From the NCBI GenBank assembly GCA_045130665.1, contig JBGUQC010000003.1:283497-347496 (forward strand): DNA of 64,000 bases. Direction: 5' to 3'. The DNA comes from RGIG8124 sp045130665 (GTDB lineage Bacteria; Bacillota; Clostridia; Christensenellales; CAG-917). Below are positions 34,131 to 41,328 of the stretch, in pieces. The notes under the pieces are model-generated. The model was not told the origin of the DNA. It did no database searches and worked only from the letters and a program-made list of their open reading frames with translations. The first letter of the stretch is position 1. Every line of letters begins with the position of its first letter. Both the position numbers and the translations under genes were made by a program.

Positions 34131-34158
34131 TATGCGTACGTACACAAGCGTACGCATA
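34131..34158 (+). other. Perfect 10-bp hairpin before the MBL-fold gene
   Basis: TATGCGTACG and CGTACGCATA form a perfect stem around an 8-nt loop with no T run. Both arms alternate purine and pyrimidine. It may be an mRNA end or processing signal. Confidence 0.6.
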
Positions 34159-34177
34159 CAATTATTAAGAGGTATAA

Positions 34178-35449
34178 ATGGCCACACAAGGAAGAAAAAG
34201 CGCAAAGAAACCACCAGTTGCCGTTATAGTTACAATTCTTGTAATTGTTCTTATTATTGCAATTACGTTGGTTGTAATTTACTTTGCAGCACCTAGCGTT
34301 TGGAATAAAATAACCGAACCATTATTAGGCAGAAATAAACAAACAGAGAATAGTGCGACAACGGATGATAATACACCAGACCCTAATCCAAAACCGAACC
34401 CAAATCCTAATCCAAATCCTTTAGTAACAGGAGATGGAGATTTAGCATTCCATATGCTAGATGTTGGACAAGGGGATTGGTTGTTAATAATATTACCAGA
34501 TGGAAAGGAAATGGTAGTAGATGCTGGTAGTAAACCAGGTTCAACAACTATATATAATAATGCTAAAACATACATGGATACATATATCACAGATGGTCAA
34601 ATTGATTATGTTGTTTTAACACACTCAGATCAAGACCATGTAGAATATATGGATGAATTGTTTAATGACTATCAAGTATCTAATCTTTATATGCCAGCAT
34701 TATATTCAACACCAAGTAATGCATCGTTATCCGAACAAGTCGCTGCAATCCCTACATCAAAAACACAAATTTTAGATGATAGTGGAGTAAATAAGACAAA
34801 GTGTAGTATAGAAACAGCAACATATGCAAAGTTCTTTATTGCCGCATTTAATGAACCAAACTGTAATATTTTCCTTAACATAGAATTAGATACAGATAAC
34901 AATCCAGCAACATTAGATGAACATAGTGTTATTACTGCTTCAGATAATACATATTCAATAAAGTTCTTCTTCGAAAGCCTAGCATTCTATAACAATAAAA
35001 AATTCTCTGGAGATAGCCATCAAATCAATGGTATTTCTCCTACAATGATTATTGAATATAATGGCCGAAGAATTGTTTTAACCGGAGATGCGAATGAAGA
35101 GAATGAACCAGATATGGTTTCAAGATTAAGTGCATACTATGGTGGTGTAGTTGATTGCGATGTATTAAAAGTTGCACATCATGGTTCTCACGAGGGCTCA
35201 AGTAATGCATATCTAAATGAAGTAACTTGTGAGTATGCTATGATTAGCTGTGGAGTAGGCAATTCTTACAATCATCCTAGACAAGCAGCATTAGATAGAC
35301 TTCATGCTCATAATATTGCAATATATAGAACAGACTTGCACGGAGCAATAGTTTGTGTAATAGATAAGGATGGTGCAATTACAATAACACCTACAAACAC
35401 AAATGTAGATGCTGCAGCAGTTCTTGTTGGAGCAGATACAGCCGCTTAA
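34178..35449 (+). CDS. Membrane-anchored ComEC-like metallo-beta-lactamase-fold hydrolase
   Basis: 423 residues: a short basic N-terminus, one membrane helix (about 14-37), a proline/asparagine repeat linker (about 67-81, PNPNPNPNP), then an MBL-fold domain like the C-terminal part of ComEC (FHMLDVGQGDW, then the metal motif HSDQDH at 149-154, VLTGDANEEN and VAHHGSHEGS). The catalytic domain should face outside. Such ComEC-like domains are thought to hydrolyse phosphodiesters such as DNA; the substrate here is unknown. It ends at a strong bidirectional terminator. Confidence 0.85.
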   Translation: MATQGRKSAKKPPVAVIVTILVIVLIIAITLVVIYFAAPSVWNKITEPLLGRNKQTENSATTDDNTPDPNPKPNPNPNPNPLVTGDGDLAFHMLDVGQGDWLLIILPDGKEMVVDAGSKPGSTTIYNNAKTYMDTYITDGQIDYVVLTHSDQDHVEYMDELFNDYQVSNLYMPALYSTPSNASLSEQVAAIPTSKTQILDDSGVNKTKCSIETATYAKFFIAAFNEPNCNIFLNIELDTDNNPATLDEHSVITASDNTYSIKFFFESLAFYNNKKFSGDSHQINGISPTMIIEYNGRRIVLTGDANEENEPDMVSRLSAYYGGVVDCDVLKVAHHGSHEGSSNAYLNEVTCEYAMISCGVGNSYNHPRQAALDRLHAHNIAIYRTDLHGAIVCVIDKDGAITITPTNTNVDAAAVLVGADTAA

Positions 35450-35465
35450 TAATTATAATAACTAT

Positions 35466-35501
35466 AAAAAAAGGGAGCTCAAACGGCTCCCTTATTTTTT
35501 T
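35466..35501. terminator. Bidirectional intrinsic terminator
   Basis: AAGGGAGC and GCTCCCTT form a perfect 8-bp stem, flanked by an A run and a T run. It serves the MBL gene (+) and proS (-). Confidence 0.92.
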
Positions 35502-35511
35502 AATATAAATA

Positions 35512-36957
35512 TTAATATGCTTTTGCGAAGTAAATACGTTTAATACCTTTCTTGCCACAGCATACACACTTGTCTCCACATGGAGTTTGATCAAATGGCA
35601 TAACTCTTGATGTTGCAGAAGTCTTTGATTTGATTTCATCTTCACAGGCTTCGTTTCCACACCACATTGTTTCTACGAACTTGCCATTGTCTACTGCTGC
35701 CTTTAATTCATCTAAAGTTTCGCAACGAACTATATTCTCGTATAAGTGTTTTGAGGATTGTTCAAACATTGTCTTTGTGATGTTGTCTAAGAGTGCTGGA
35801 ATGCCTGTTGTAAGCTCTGAAATAGGCATTGCAAACTTCTCGTGTGTGTCACGTCTAACAATCATTACTTGATTGTTCTCAATATCTCTTGGTCCAACTT
35901 CCATTCTGCATGGAACACCTTTCATTTCCCAGTCATTGAATTTGTATCCTGCTGTTTGGTCTCTATCATCGATGTGAACTCTTACACCAGCATCTTCAAG
36001 TGTCTTCTTGATTTCTTCACACTTTTCATTTACGCCACCTTTATGTGCTGCAATAGGAACAATAACAACTTGGATAGGTGCTACCTTTGGTGGTAATCTT
36101 AATCCACGTTCATCACCATGTGCCATGATAAGTGCACCAATTAATCTTGTAGATACACCCCAGCTTGTTTGGAATGGAGTCTTGATTTGTCCATCACTAT
36201 CAACATAAGTAATCTCGAATGAGTGAGAGAAGTTTTGTCCAAGATAGTGAGATGTTCCAGATTGAAGTGCTTTACCATCTAACATCATTGCTTCGATAGA
36301 ATATGTTTCAACTGCACCAGCAAATCTTTCTTTATCTGTCTTAATACCAGATAAAACATCTATTGCAAGGACATTGTTCATAACATCTACATAAACACCA
36401 AGCATTTTCATTGCTTCTGCTCTTGCTTCTTCTTCGGTTCTATGTAGTGTATGACCTTCTTGCCATAAGAACTCAGATGTTCTTAAGAATGGACGTGTTG
36501 TCTTTTCCCATCTAACAACGTTTGCCCATTGGTTAATTAAGACTGGTAAGTCTTTATATGTCTTTACCCATTGTTGATACATGTAACAAATAATTGTTTC
36601 AGATGTAGGACGAACAATTAATGGTTCAGCTAATTTTTTGCCACCACCATGTGTTACAACTGCTACTTCTGGAGCAAATCCTTCAACGTGCTCTTTTTCT
36701 TTTTCTAAAAAACTTGAAGGAATGAATAAAGGGAAGTATGCATTCTTGTGTCCTGTCTTCTTGAAACGTGTGTCTATTTCGTGTTGAAGATTCTCCCAAA
36801 TTTCATATCCATATGGACGAATAACCATAGTTCCTTTTACTGGACCATAGTCTACGAGTTCTGTTTTAAGTACAACGTCTGTGTACCATTGTGGGAAATC
36901 TTTATTGATATCTGCAATTTCTTTTACGAATTGGTTATCTTTTGCTTTGTCTGCCAT
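35512..36957 (-). CDS. proS: Prolyl-tRNA synthetase, archaeal/eukaryotic-like short form
   Basis: 481 residues, class II synthetase. Motif 2 and 3 regions (RPTSETIICYMY, FLRTSEFLWQEGHTLH, AHGDERGLRLPP) are present, with an anticodon-binding domain and a C-terminal zinc-binding tail (CGNEACEDEI...CGDKCVCCGKKGIKR). The length and lack of the bacterial editing insertion place it in the archaeal-type branch found in some Firmicutes. It is last of the tmk-holB-ricT-proS unit, 9 bp after ricT, so it has no T-box of its own. Confidence 0.96.
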   Translation of the reverse strand: MADKAKDNQFVKEIADINKDFPQWYTDVVLKTELVDYGPVKGTMVIRPYGYEIWENLQHEIDTRFKKTGHKNAYFPLFIPSSFLEKEKEHVEGFAPEVAVVTHGGGKKLAEPLIVRPTSETIICYMYQQWVKTYKDLPVLINQWANVVRWEKTTRPFLRTSEFLWQEGHTLHRTEEEARAEAMKMLGVYVDVMNNVLAIDVLSGIKTDKERFAGAVETYSIEAMMLDGKALQSGTSHYLGQNFSHSFEITYVDSDGQIKTPFQTSWGVSTRLIGALIMAHGDERGLRLPPKVAPIQVVIVPIAAHKGGVNEKCEEIKKTLEDAGVRVHIDDRDQTAGYKFNDWEMKGVPCRMEVGPRDIENNQVMIVRRDTHEKFAMPISELTTGIPALLDNITKTMFEQSSKHLYENIVRCETLDELKAAVDNGKFVETMWCGNEACEDEIKSKTSATSRVMPFDQTPCGDKCVCCGKKGIKRIYFAKAY

Positions 36958-36966
36958 GTTTAACCT

Positions 36967-37851
36967 CTAGTTGTTATATTCATCTGATCCGTTGTCTTGT
37001 AAGACATCTGAATCGTCATTTTCATCTTCTACTACTGTTTGCTTTTCTTTAATACCAAGTTGTTCTAAATTATATTCCTTTACTACGTAATCATTACCAT
37101 CTGCAACTTTTACAGAGCTGATTTGCTTTAGAATATCATTAGATACAACAGTTCCTTCGCCATCTGGAGTTTGTACTGTGCTTCCAACTTTTGGAAGAAG
37201 TTTGAATATTGTGCTGTAATATTCGTTTTCGTATTTTAAACAGCACATTAATCTTCCACAAACACCACTAATCTTTTGAGGGTTTAAAGAAAGACCTTGT
37301 ATTTTTGCCATTTTGATTGATACTTTTGCAAAATCTGGGAGGAAGGATGCACAACAGCATTCTCTTCCACAAGGACCAAATGAACCACGAAGTTTAACAT
37401 CATCTCTTTCGTAGATTTGTTTTAATTCAATTCTACATTTGAATATGCTTGCTAGAACTTTAACAAGTTCTCTAAAGTCTACTCTGTGGTCTGCAGTGAA
37501 GAAATAGAGAAGTTTATGATGGTCAAAAGTGAATTGGGCATCTACAATCTTCATGCCTAATCCCATTTCATCATTCTTTTCACGCATTACTTCAATTGCG
37601 TAATCCTTGTCCTTTATATTTTGCTCGTTTTTATTTCTATCTGAATTGGTTGCTTTTCTAATAACTTTCTTAAGAGGAGCAACAAGCTCGCTCTCGTCTA
37701 CCTCTCTGTTATTTAAAACAACATCTCCAAATTCTAATCCGTGAATGGTTTCAACAATAACACCATCATGTTCTTCAAATTGAATACCATCTGGATCAAA
37801 ATAATATATTTTCTGTGCAGTTCTAAACTTAACACCTATTATAGTTGCCAT
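36967..37851 (-). CDS. ricT: PSP1-domain protein, RicT/YaaT
   Basis: 294 residues. The central PSP1 domain carries conserved Cys clusters, CGRECCCASFLPDF and CGRLMCCLKYE, which in Bacillus RicT bind an iron-sulfur cluster as part of the RicAFT complex that stimulates RNase Y mRNA processing and affects sporulation and competence. The C-terminus is a strongly acidic tail (EDENDDSDVLQDNGSDE). It overlaps the holB gene by 13 bp, the standard Firmicutes gene order. Confidence 0.93.
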   Translation of the reverse strand: MATIIGVKFRTAQKIYYFDPDGIQFEEHDGVIVETIHGLEFGDVVLNNREVDESELVAPLKKVIRKATNSDRNKNEQNIKDKDYAIEVMREKNDEMGLGMKIVDAQFTFDHHKLLYFFTADHRVDFRELVKVLASIFKCRIELKQIYERDDVKLRGSFGPCGRECCCASFLPDFAKVSIKMAKIQGLSLNPQKISGVCGRLMCCLKYENEYYSTIFKLLPKVGSTVQTPDGEGTVVSNDILKQISSVKVADGNDYVVKEYNLEQLGIKEKQTVVEDENDDSDVLQDNGSDEYNN

Positions 37852-38825
37852 TTGTGTTTTGCCTCCAAAATTGAATAAAGAAGATCATCTGCAATTGCAA
37901 TAGGATTTGCACCAGGGCTACTAATCTTTGCCTTTGCATTATTAATTAAAACAATACATTGTTTTGCCGCCAAATCTGAGAATGTGGTTGCTATCTCCTT
38001 TATATTATCTTTGATTGGACCATCTTTTATTAAAGATTCATCCGTTCTATATACCATGACATCTCTGAGTAATATACTCATGATGTTCAAAACTTCCATT
38101 TTATTGTTCTTATATTTATCTAATATGCCAGAATAATACATGATGTCTGTGCTTCTTAAAAGTTTGGTAAGAAGAGAAGAAACATCGTTGTATATTTCTT
38201 TGTATGTATCGGATTGAGCCATTCTTCTTGCTTTGCCAAGTTGTCCTTCGGCGCAAGTTGTTGCAATAGCTGCATCTTCTTGAGATACATTAAGTGCTTG
38301 TAATTCTTCCATGATGATTTCATCATCAAAGATATCTAGATATACTTTTCTGCATCTAGATTTAATTGTGTTAAGAATCTTTGATTCGTTAGCAGCTCCA
38401 AGGAAGAAGGATACGCCTTCTGGTGGCTCCTCAAGAGTTTTAAGAATCATGTTCATAACTTTATCTTGAGTAAGGTCAAATCTCTCTATAAAGACTAATA
38501 AGTGGTCTGAATTTGGCTTAGTATAAGATTCTTCAATATATGAACGCATTGTTGCTGCATTAATAGATACTTTTTCTTGGTTGAAGAATCTAATATCTGG
38601 ATGATTGTAGTGAAGTACTTGTAAACAAGTAGGGCACTCTAGACATGCAGTTTTTTGTTCACAGAATACGGCACTGCCAATTAATCTAAAGAAAGATTGA
38701 ACGGCTTCATCATCTTCAGAAATAATTAAATAAGCATTCCCCAATCCAAGGGAGAAGTCATTTCTTATAAGTTTAAAAGCCTTGGATGCCTTTAAAGCAT
38801 TTGCAAATAACAATTCTTCGCTCAT
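37839..38825 (-). CDS. holB: DNA polymerase III delta' subunit
   Basis: 328 residues, a clamp-loader subunit. It has the zinc module CLECPTC followed by HYNHPDIRFF, and LKTLEEPPEGVSFFLGAANESKILNTIKSRCRKV, which is the sensor region with the SRC motif. The usual nucleotide loop after the first strand is missing (YLIISEDDEAVQSFF stands where others have a GxxGxGK loop), so it should not hydrolyse ATP. Its ATG overlaps the tmk stop (ATGA). Confidence 0.88.
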   Translation of the reverse strand: MSEELLFANALKASKAFKLIRNDFSLGLGNAYLIISEDDEAVQSFFRLIGSAVFCEQKTACLECPTCLQVLHYNHPDIRFFNQEKVSINAATMRSYIEESYTKPNSDHLLVFIERFDLTQDKVMNMILKTLEEPPEGVSFFLGAANESKILNTIKSRCRKVYLDIFDDEIIMEELQALNVSQEDAAIATTCAEGQLGKARRMAQSDTYKEIYNDVSSLLTKLLRSTDIMYYSGILDKYKNNKMEVLNIMSILLRDVMVYRTDESLIKDGPIKDNIKEIATTFSDLAAKQCIVLINNAKAKISSPGANPIAIADDLLYSILEAKHKWQL

Positions 38826-39433
38826 TTAATAATACCCTTACTTCTGAGTGTCTCGATGAGTTTTAAGTGTGTTTCTATTTTATCTTGGCAAGGTTTAATC
38901 TTTATGTATCTGTTTGGATCCTTGCTTGCTATGTCAACAAATCCGTTATATACCTTTTCGTAGAATTCTTGTTGCTGTTGTTCCATTCTGTCTCCTTCAA
39001 CGGCTTTTTTACGGAAGGAATCCTTTGGATGAAGGTCTATAAAGATAGTGTAGTCTGGCATGCATCCATCTAATGCGGGTTTATTAATTTCCCAAATAAA
39101 CTCTGGTGTGAGACCACGACCATATCCTTGATATGCAACATTGCTATCTACGAATCTATCACAGATAATTAATTTTCCTTGTTTTTGGGCTGGTTTAATT
39201 ACTTCTTGAACTAATTGTGCTCTAGCGGATGCAAATAATAATGCCTCAGTGATAGAAGACATTTCTGTATTCTTAGGATTAGAGATAATATCTCTAATTT
39301 GTTCAGAAATACTTGTGCTACCTGGTTCACGAATGAAGATAGCTTCTTGATTCGTTTTTTCCAAGTACTCCTTTAATAATCTGGTTTGAGCAGATTTTCC
39401 TACGCCTTCAACACCCTCTAAAGTAATAAACAT
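38822..39433 (-). CDS. tmk: Thymidylate kinase
   Basis: 203 residues. It phosphorylates dTMP for DNA synthesis. P-loop EGVEGVGKS (6-14), the REPGSTSISEQIR motif and the DRFVDSNVAYQG motif are present. The frame extends to a GTG at 39445, but that overlaps the GGAGG ribosome site; the ATG at 39433 is the start. First gene of the minus-strand unit; it ends in TGA overlapping holB. Confidence 0.95.
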   Translation of the reverse strand: MFITLEGVEGVGKSAQTRLLKEYLEKTNQEAIFIREPGSTSISEQIRDIISNPKNTEMSSITEALLFASARAQLVQEVIKPAQKQGKLIICDRFVDSNVAYQGYGRGLTPEFIWEINKPALDGCMPDYTIFIDLHPKDSFRKKAVEGDRMEQQQQEFYEKVYNGFVDIASKDPNRYIKIKPCQDKIETHLKLIETLRSKGIIK

Positions 39434-39462
39434 TTGTGCCTCCACCTAAAACAATTGCAAAT

Positions 39463-39490
39463 ATTATAACATAAAAGTTCTATGTTATAA
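39463..39490 (-). promoter_or_regulatory. tmk operon promoter within a 10-bp inverted repeat
   Basis: On the minus strand TATAAT (39463-39468) with a weak TTTATA -35 lies 30 nt before tmk. TTATAACATA and TATGTTATAA (39464-39473, 39481-39490) are perfect inverted repeats around 7 nt, spanning the promoter. Confidence 0.6.
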
Positions 39491-39586
39491 AGTGGTTAAT
39501 TGTAATATTTGGCTAAAAGTTCAAAAAGTTTAAGGGTATTCAAAAAAGAAAAAAATAGTGATATAATACCAAAAAAGGGGTAGATT

Positions 39587-39790
39587 ATGGATATTAATGA
39601 CATCTTTGGATCATTATTGAATAATGACTTAAATGATTCCAGCGTGGATGATTTAACCAAGATTTTAACACAGATGCTTTCTGATGAACCTGAAAAGAAG
39701 GAAGAAGTTAAGGAAACATCTGAGACTGATTCTTTGGAAGATGTTGCCATGTCTGCTTTTATGGATAGTTTAAAACATATCATGGACTAA
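39587..39790 (+). CDS. Small acidic protein, unknown
   Basis: 67 residues, about a third Asp or Glu, starting MDINDIFGSLLNNDLNDSS and ending FMDSLKHIMD. It has no signal or membrane segment. Two helical stretches flank a Glu/Lys-rich centre. AAGGGG precedes the ATG and TATAAT lies at 39562-39567. I recognise no family. It is divergent from tmk and precedes the structured RNA candidate. Confidence 0.65.
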   Translation: MDINDIFGSLLNNDLNDSSVDDLTKILTQMLSDEPEKKEEVKETSETDSLEDVAMSAFMDSLKHIMD

Positions 39791-39852
39791 AAATTTTTCA
39801 CTTTTTTAAAAGTTTTTGAGTAATGTGCACATATGTGTACATACTTTTTTTA

Positions 39853-40048
39853 TTAATGGGTTTACAATATAGGTAGACAGGAGTTGTAAAACTACACCCA
39901 TTATCCTAACATCAAACCCCTTTCCAAAACATTATTGATGTAGGATAACAACTCTTTGTCAAGTATAATTCTTTATTGTTTCGATTTTGATTTTTATTAT
40001 TTCATCGAAACTCTCCTTGGAAAAACCTCGTTAAATCGGGGTTTTTTC
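39853..40048 (+). ncRNA. Candidate structured RNA of about 195 nt
   Basis: This stretch has no credible ORF but strong pairing. TTATCCTA-a-CATCAA (about 39900-39915) pairs with TTGATGTAGGATAA (about 39935-39948). Outside it GAGTTG pairs with CAACTC across a one-sided bulge of about 14 nt, then GACA with TGTC and ACAATA with TATTGT. A second hairpin GTTTCGAT/ATCGAAAC (39978-40011) and a terminator (40021-40048) follow. A long rod with a central bulge recalls 6S RNA, but I cannot confirm it. The 5' end is a guess; a weak TTGAGT/TACATA promoter lies upstream. Confidence 0.4.
40021..40048 (+). terminator. Intrinsic terminator of the structured RNA candidate
   Basis: AACCTCG pairs with CGGGGTT (one G-T) around TTAAAT and is followed by six T residues. 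It separates this RNA from the aro operon promoter. Confidence 0.85.
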
Positions 40049-40067
40049 TTGTTTTAAAATAAAATAA

Positions 40068-40096
40068 TTGACTAAATGTCAAATCAAGAATAAAAT
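40068..40096 (+). promoter_or_regulatory. Promoter of the aro operon leader
   Basis: TTGACT (40068-40073) and TAAAAT (40091-40096) are exactly 17 bp apart, about 26 nt before the leader-peptide ATG. Confidence 0.78.
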
Positions 40097-40121
40097 ATAT
40101 GTTACAAAGGAGAGCAAAACC

Positions 40122-40205
40122 ATGATTTTAGCAAATAAGTTTTATTTTGGCGGATATTTTTATTACTTCTTTAACGAGAAGCAATTTTCCGGTGCTACAA
40201 AATAA
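40122..40205 (+). CDS. Phe/Tyr-rich leader peptide of the aro operon
   Basis: A 27-codon ORF preceded by a good SD (AAAGGAGAGC). Residues 7-17 read FYFGGYFYYFF: nine of eleven are Phe or Tyr, and there are ten aromatic residues in all. It ends with TAA at 40203-40205. It lies between the operon promoter and an intrinsic terminator in front of DAHP synthase. Such composition is the hallmark of leader peptides like PheL, whose translation speed reports charged tRNA-Phe/tRNA-Tyr. The product itself is not expected to have a function. Confidence 0.88.
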   Translation: MILANKFYFGGYFYYFFNEKQFSGATK

Positions 40206-40275
40206 AATAATAAAATCATGAACCTTTGATTTATTGAAATTAAAACCGCATCGGAATAAACCGGTGCGATTTTTG
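40187..40275 (+). promoter_or_regulatory. Transcription attenuator of the aro operon
   Basis: Terminator arms CGCATCGG (40247-40254) and CCGGTGCG (40261-40268) pair over 8 bp (one G-T) around AATAAA and are followed by ATTTTTG. The 5' arm can instead pair, as GCATCGGAA (40248-40256), with TTCCGGTGC (40187-40195) inside the end of the leader ORF, 9 bp with one G-T. The structures exclude each other. A ribosome at the leader stop would cover 40187-40195 and allow termination; one stalled at the Phe/Tyr codons would leave it free for antitermination. Confidence 0.85.
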
Positions 40276-40313
40276 TTACATCGGGTATAGGAAGATGCTA
40301 AGGAGATAAAAAG

Positions 40314-41327
40314 ATGATTATTACAGTTAGAAATCAGAAAGACAACAAACAAATTGATAATTTGTTGAAATGGATTGAAGATTCTGGACTACAAGCAAAT
40401 GTAGTAAAAGGCGAGACCAGCACTATCGTTGGTTTAATTGGAGACACATCAAGAATTGATATTGATTTAGTTAGATCTTTAGAAATTGTTGAAAACGTAA
40501 CCAGAATTCAAGAACCATACAAAAAAGCTAATAGAAAGTTCCATCCAGAAGATACAATCGTGGATGTTGCTGGACATAAGTTTGGTGGTAAACATTTCCA
40601 AATTATTGCAGGTCCTTGTTCTGTAGAAAGCGAGGCGCAAGTAATTGGTATCGCAAAAGCAGTAAAAGAATCTGGAGCAACAATCCTTAGAGGTGGTGCT
40701 TTCAAGCCACGTACATCTCCATATGCATTCCAAGGTATGGGCCTAGATGGATTGAAGATTTTGCTAAAAGCAAAAGAAGAAACTGGTATGCCAATTTGTA
40801 CCGAATTAATGAATGAAAAATACATTGATGAATTCGCAGATGTAGACATCATTCAAATTGGTGCAAGAAATATGCAAAACTTTGATCTTCTTAAAGCAGT
40901 AGGTAAGGTAGATAAACCTATTCTTTTAAAGAGAGGCCTTGCCGCAACTATGGAAGAATGGTTAATGAGTGCAGAATACATTATGTCTAATGGCAATAGC
41001 AAAGTTATTCTTTGTGAAAGAGGAATTAGAACATATGAAACATATACAAGAAATACTTTAGATTTATCTGCAATACCTCTTATGAAAGAGAAGACACACC
41101 TACCAATTATAGTAGATCCTTCTCACGCATCTGGTATCGCAAGATTAGTTAAGCCAATGTCTATTGCTGCAACTGGTGCAGGAGCAGATGGTTTAATGAT
41201 AGAAGTACACAACGATCCACCACATGCATTATGTGATGGCGCACAATCTTTAAGACCTGAACAATTCGATGATGTAGTTAAATCTCTCAGCGTTTTGTTC
41301 CCAATAGTAAATAAGAATTTAGACTAA
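40314..41327 (+). CDS. aroF: 3-deoxy-7-phosphoheptulonate synthase (DAHP synthase)
   Basis: 337 residues; the first step of the shikimate pathway, from PEP and erythrose-4-phosphate. The barrel is of the type I-beta (KDO8P-synthase-like) class: AGPCSVES, RGGAFKPRTSPYAFQG, KRG and DPSHASG motifs. A ferredoxin-like domain of about 75 residues is fused at the N-terminus; in Thermotoga-type enzymes this domain gives feedback inhibition by Tyr or Phe. AAGGAG precedes the ATG. It is the first structural gene after the attenuator. Confidence 0.96.
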   Translation: MIITVRNQKDNKQIDNLLKWIEDSGLQANVVKGETSTIVGLIGDTSRIDIDLVRSLEIVENVTRIQEPYKKANRKFHPEDTIVDVAGHKFGGKHFQIIAGPCSVESEAQVIGIAKAVKESGATILRGGAFKPRTSPYAFQGMGLDGLKILLKAKEETGMPICTELMNEKYIDEFADVDIIQIGARNMQNFDLLKAVGKVDKPILLKRGLAATMEEWLMSAEYIMSNGNSKVILCERGIRTYETYTRNTLDLSAIPLMKEKTHLPIIVDPSHASGIARLVKPMSIAATGAGADGLMIEVHNDPPHALCDGAQSLRPEQFDDVVKSLSVLFPIVNKNLD

Positions 41328-41328
41328 T

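Noticed and set aside
34440..34590. Gly/Phe repeat protein on the minus strand
   Set aside because: The GFGFGLG repeat is just the antisense reading of the Pro/Asn linker in the MBL-fold protein.
39871..39884. 14-base match GGTAGACAGGAGTT shared with the tmRNA 3' part (about 9468-9481)
   Set aside because: A few matches of this length are expected by chance in 64 kb of biased sequence, and the structural context differs.
40068..40313. T-box or other known riboswitch before the aro operon
   Set aside because: No AGGGTGG-type T-box sequence, specifier stem or known ligand-binding core was found. The leader ORF plus competing stems explain the region better.
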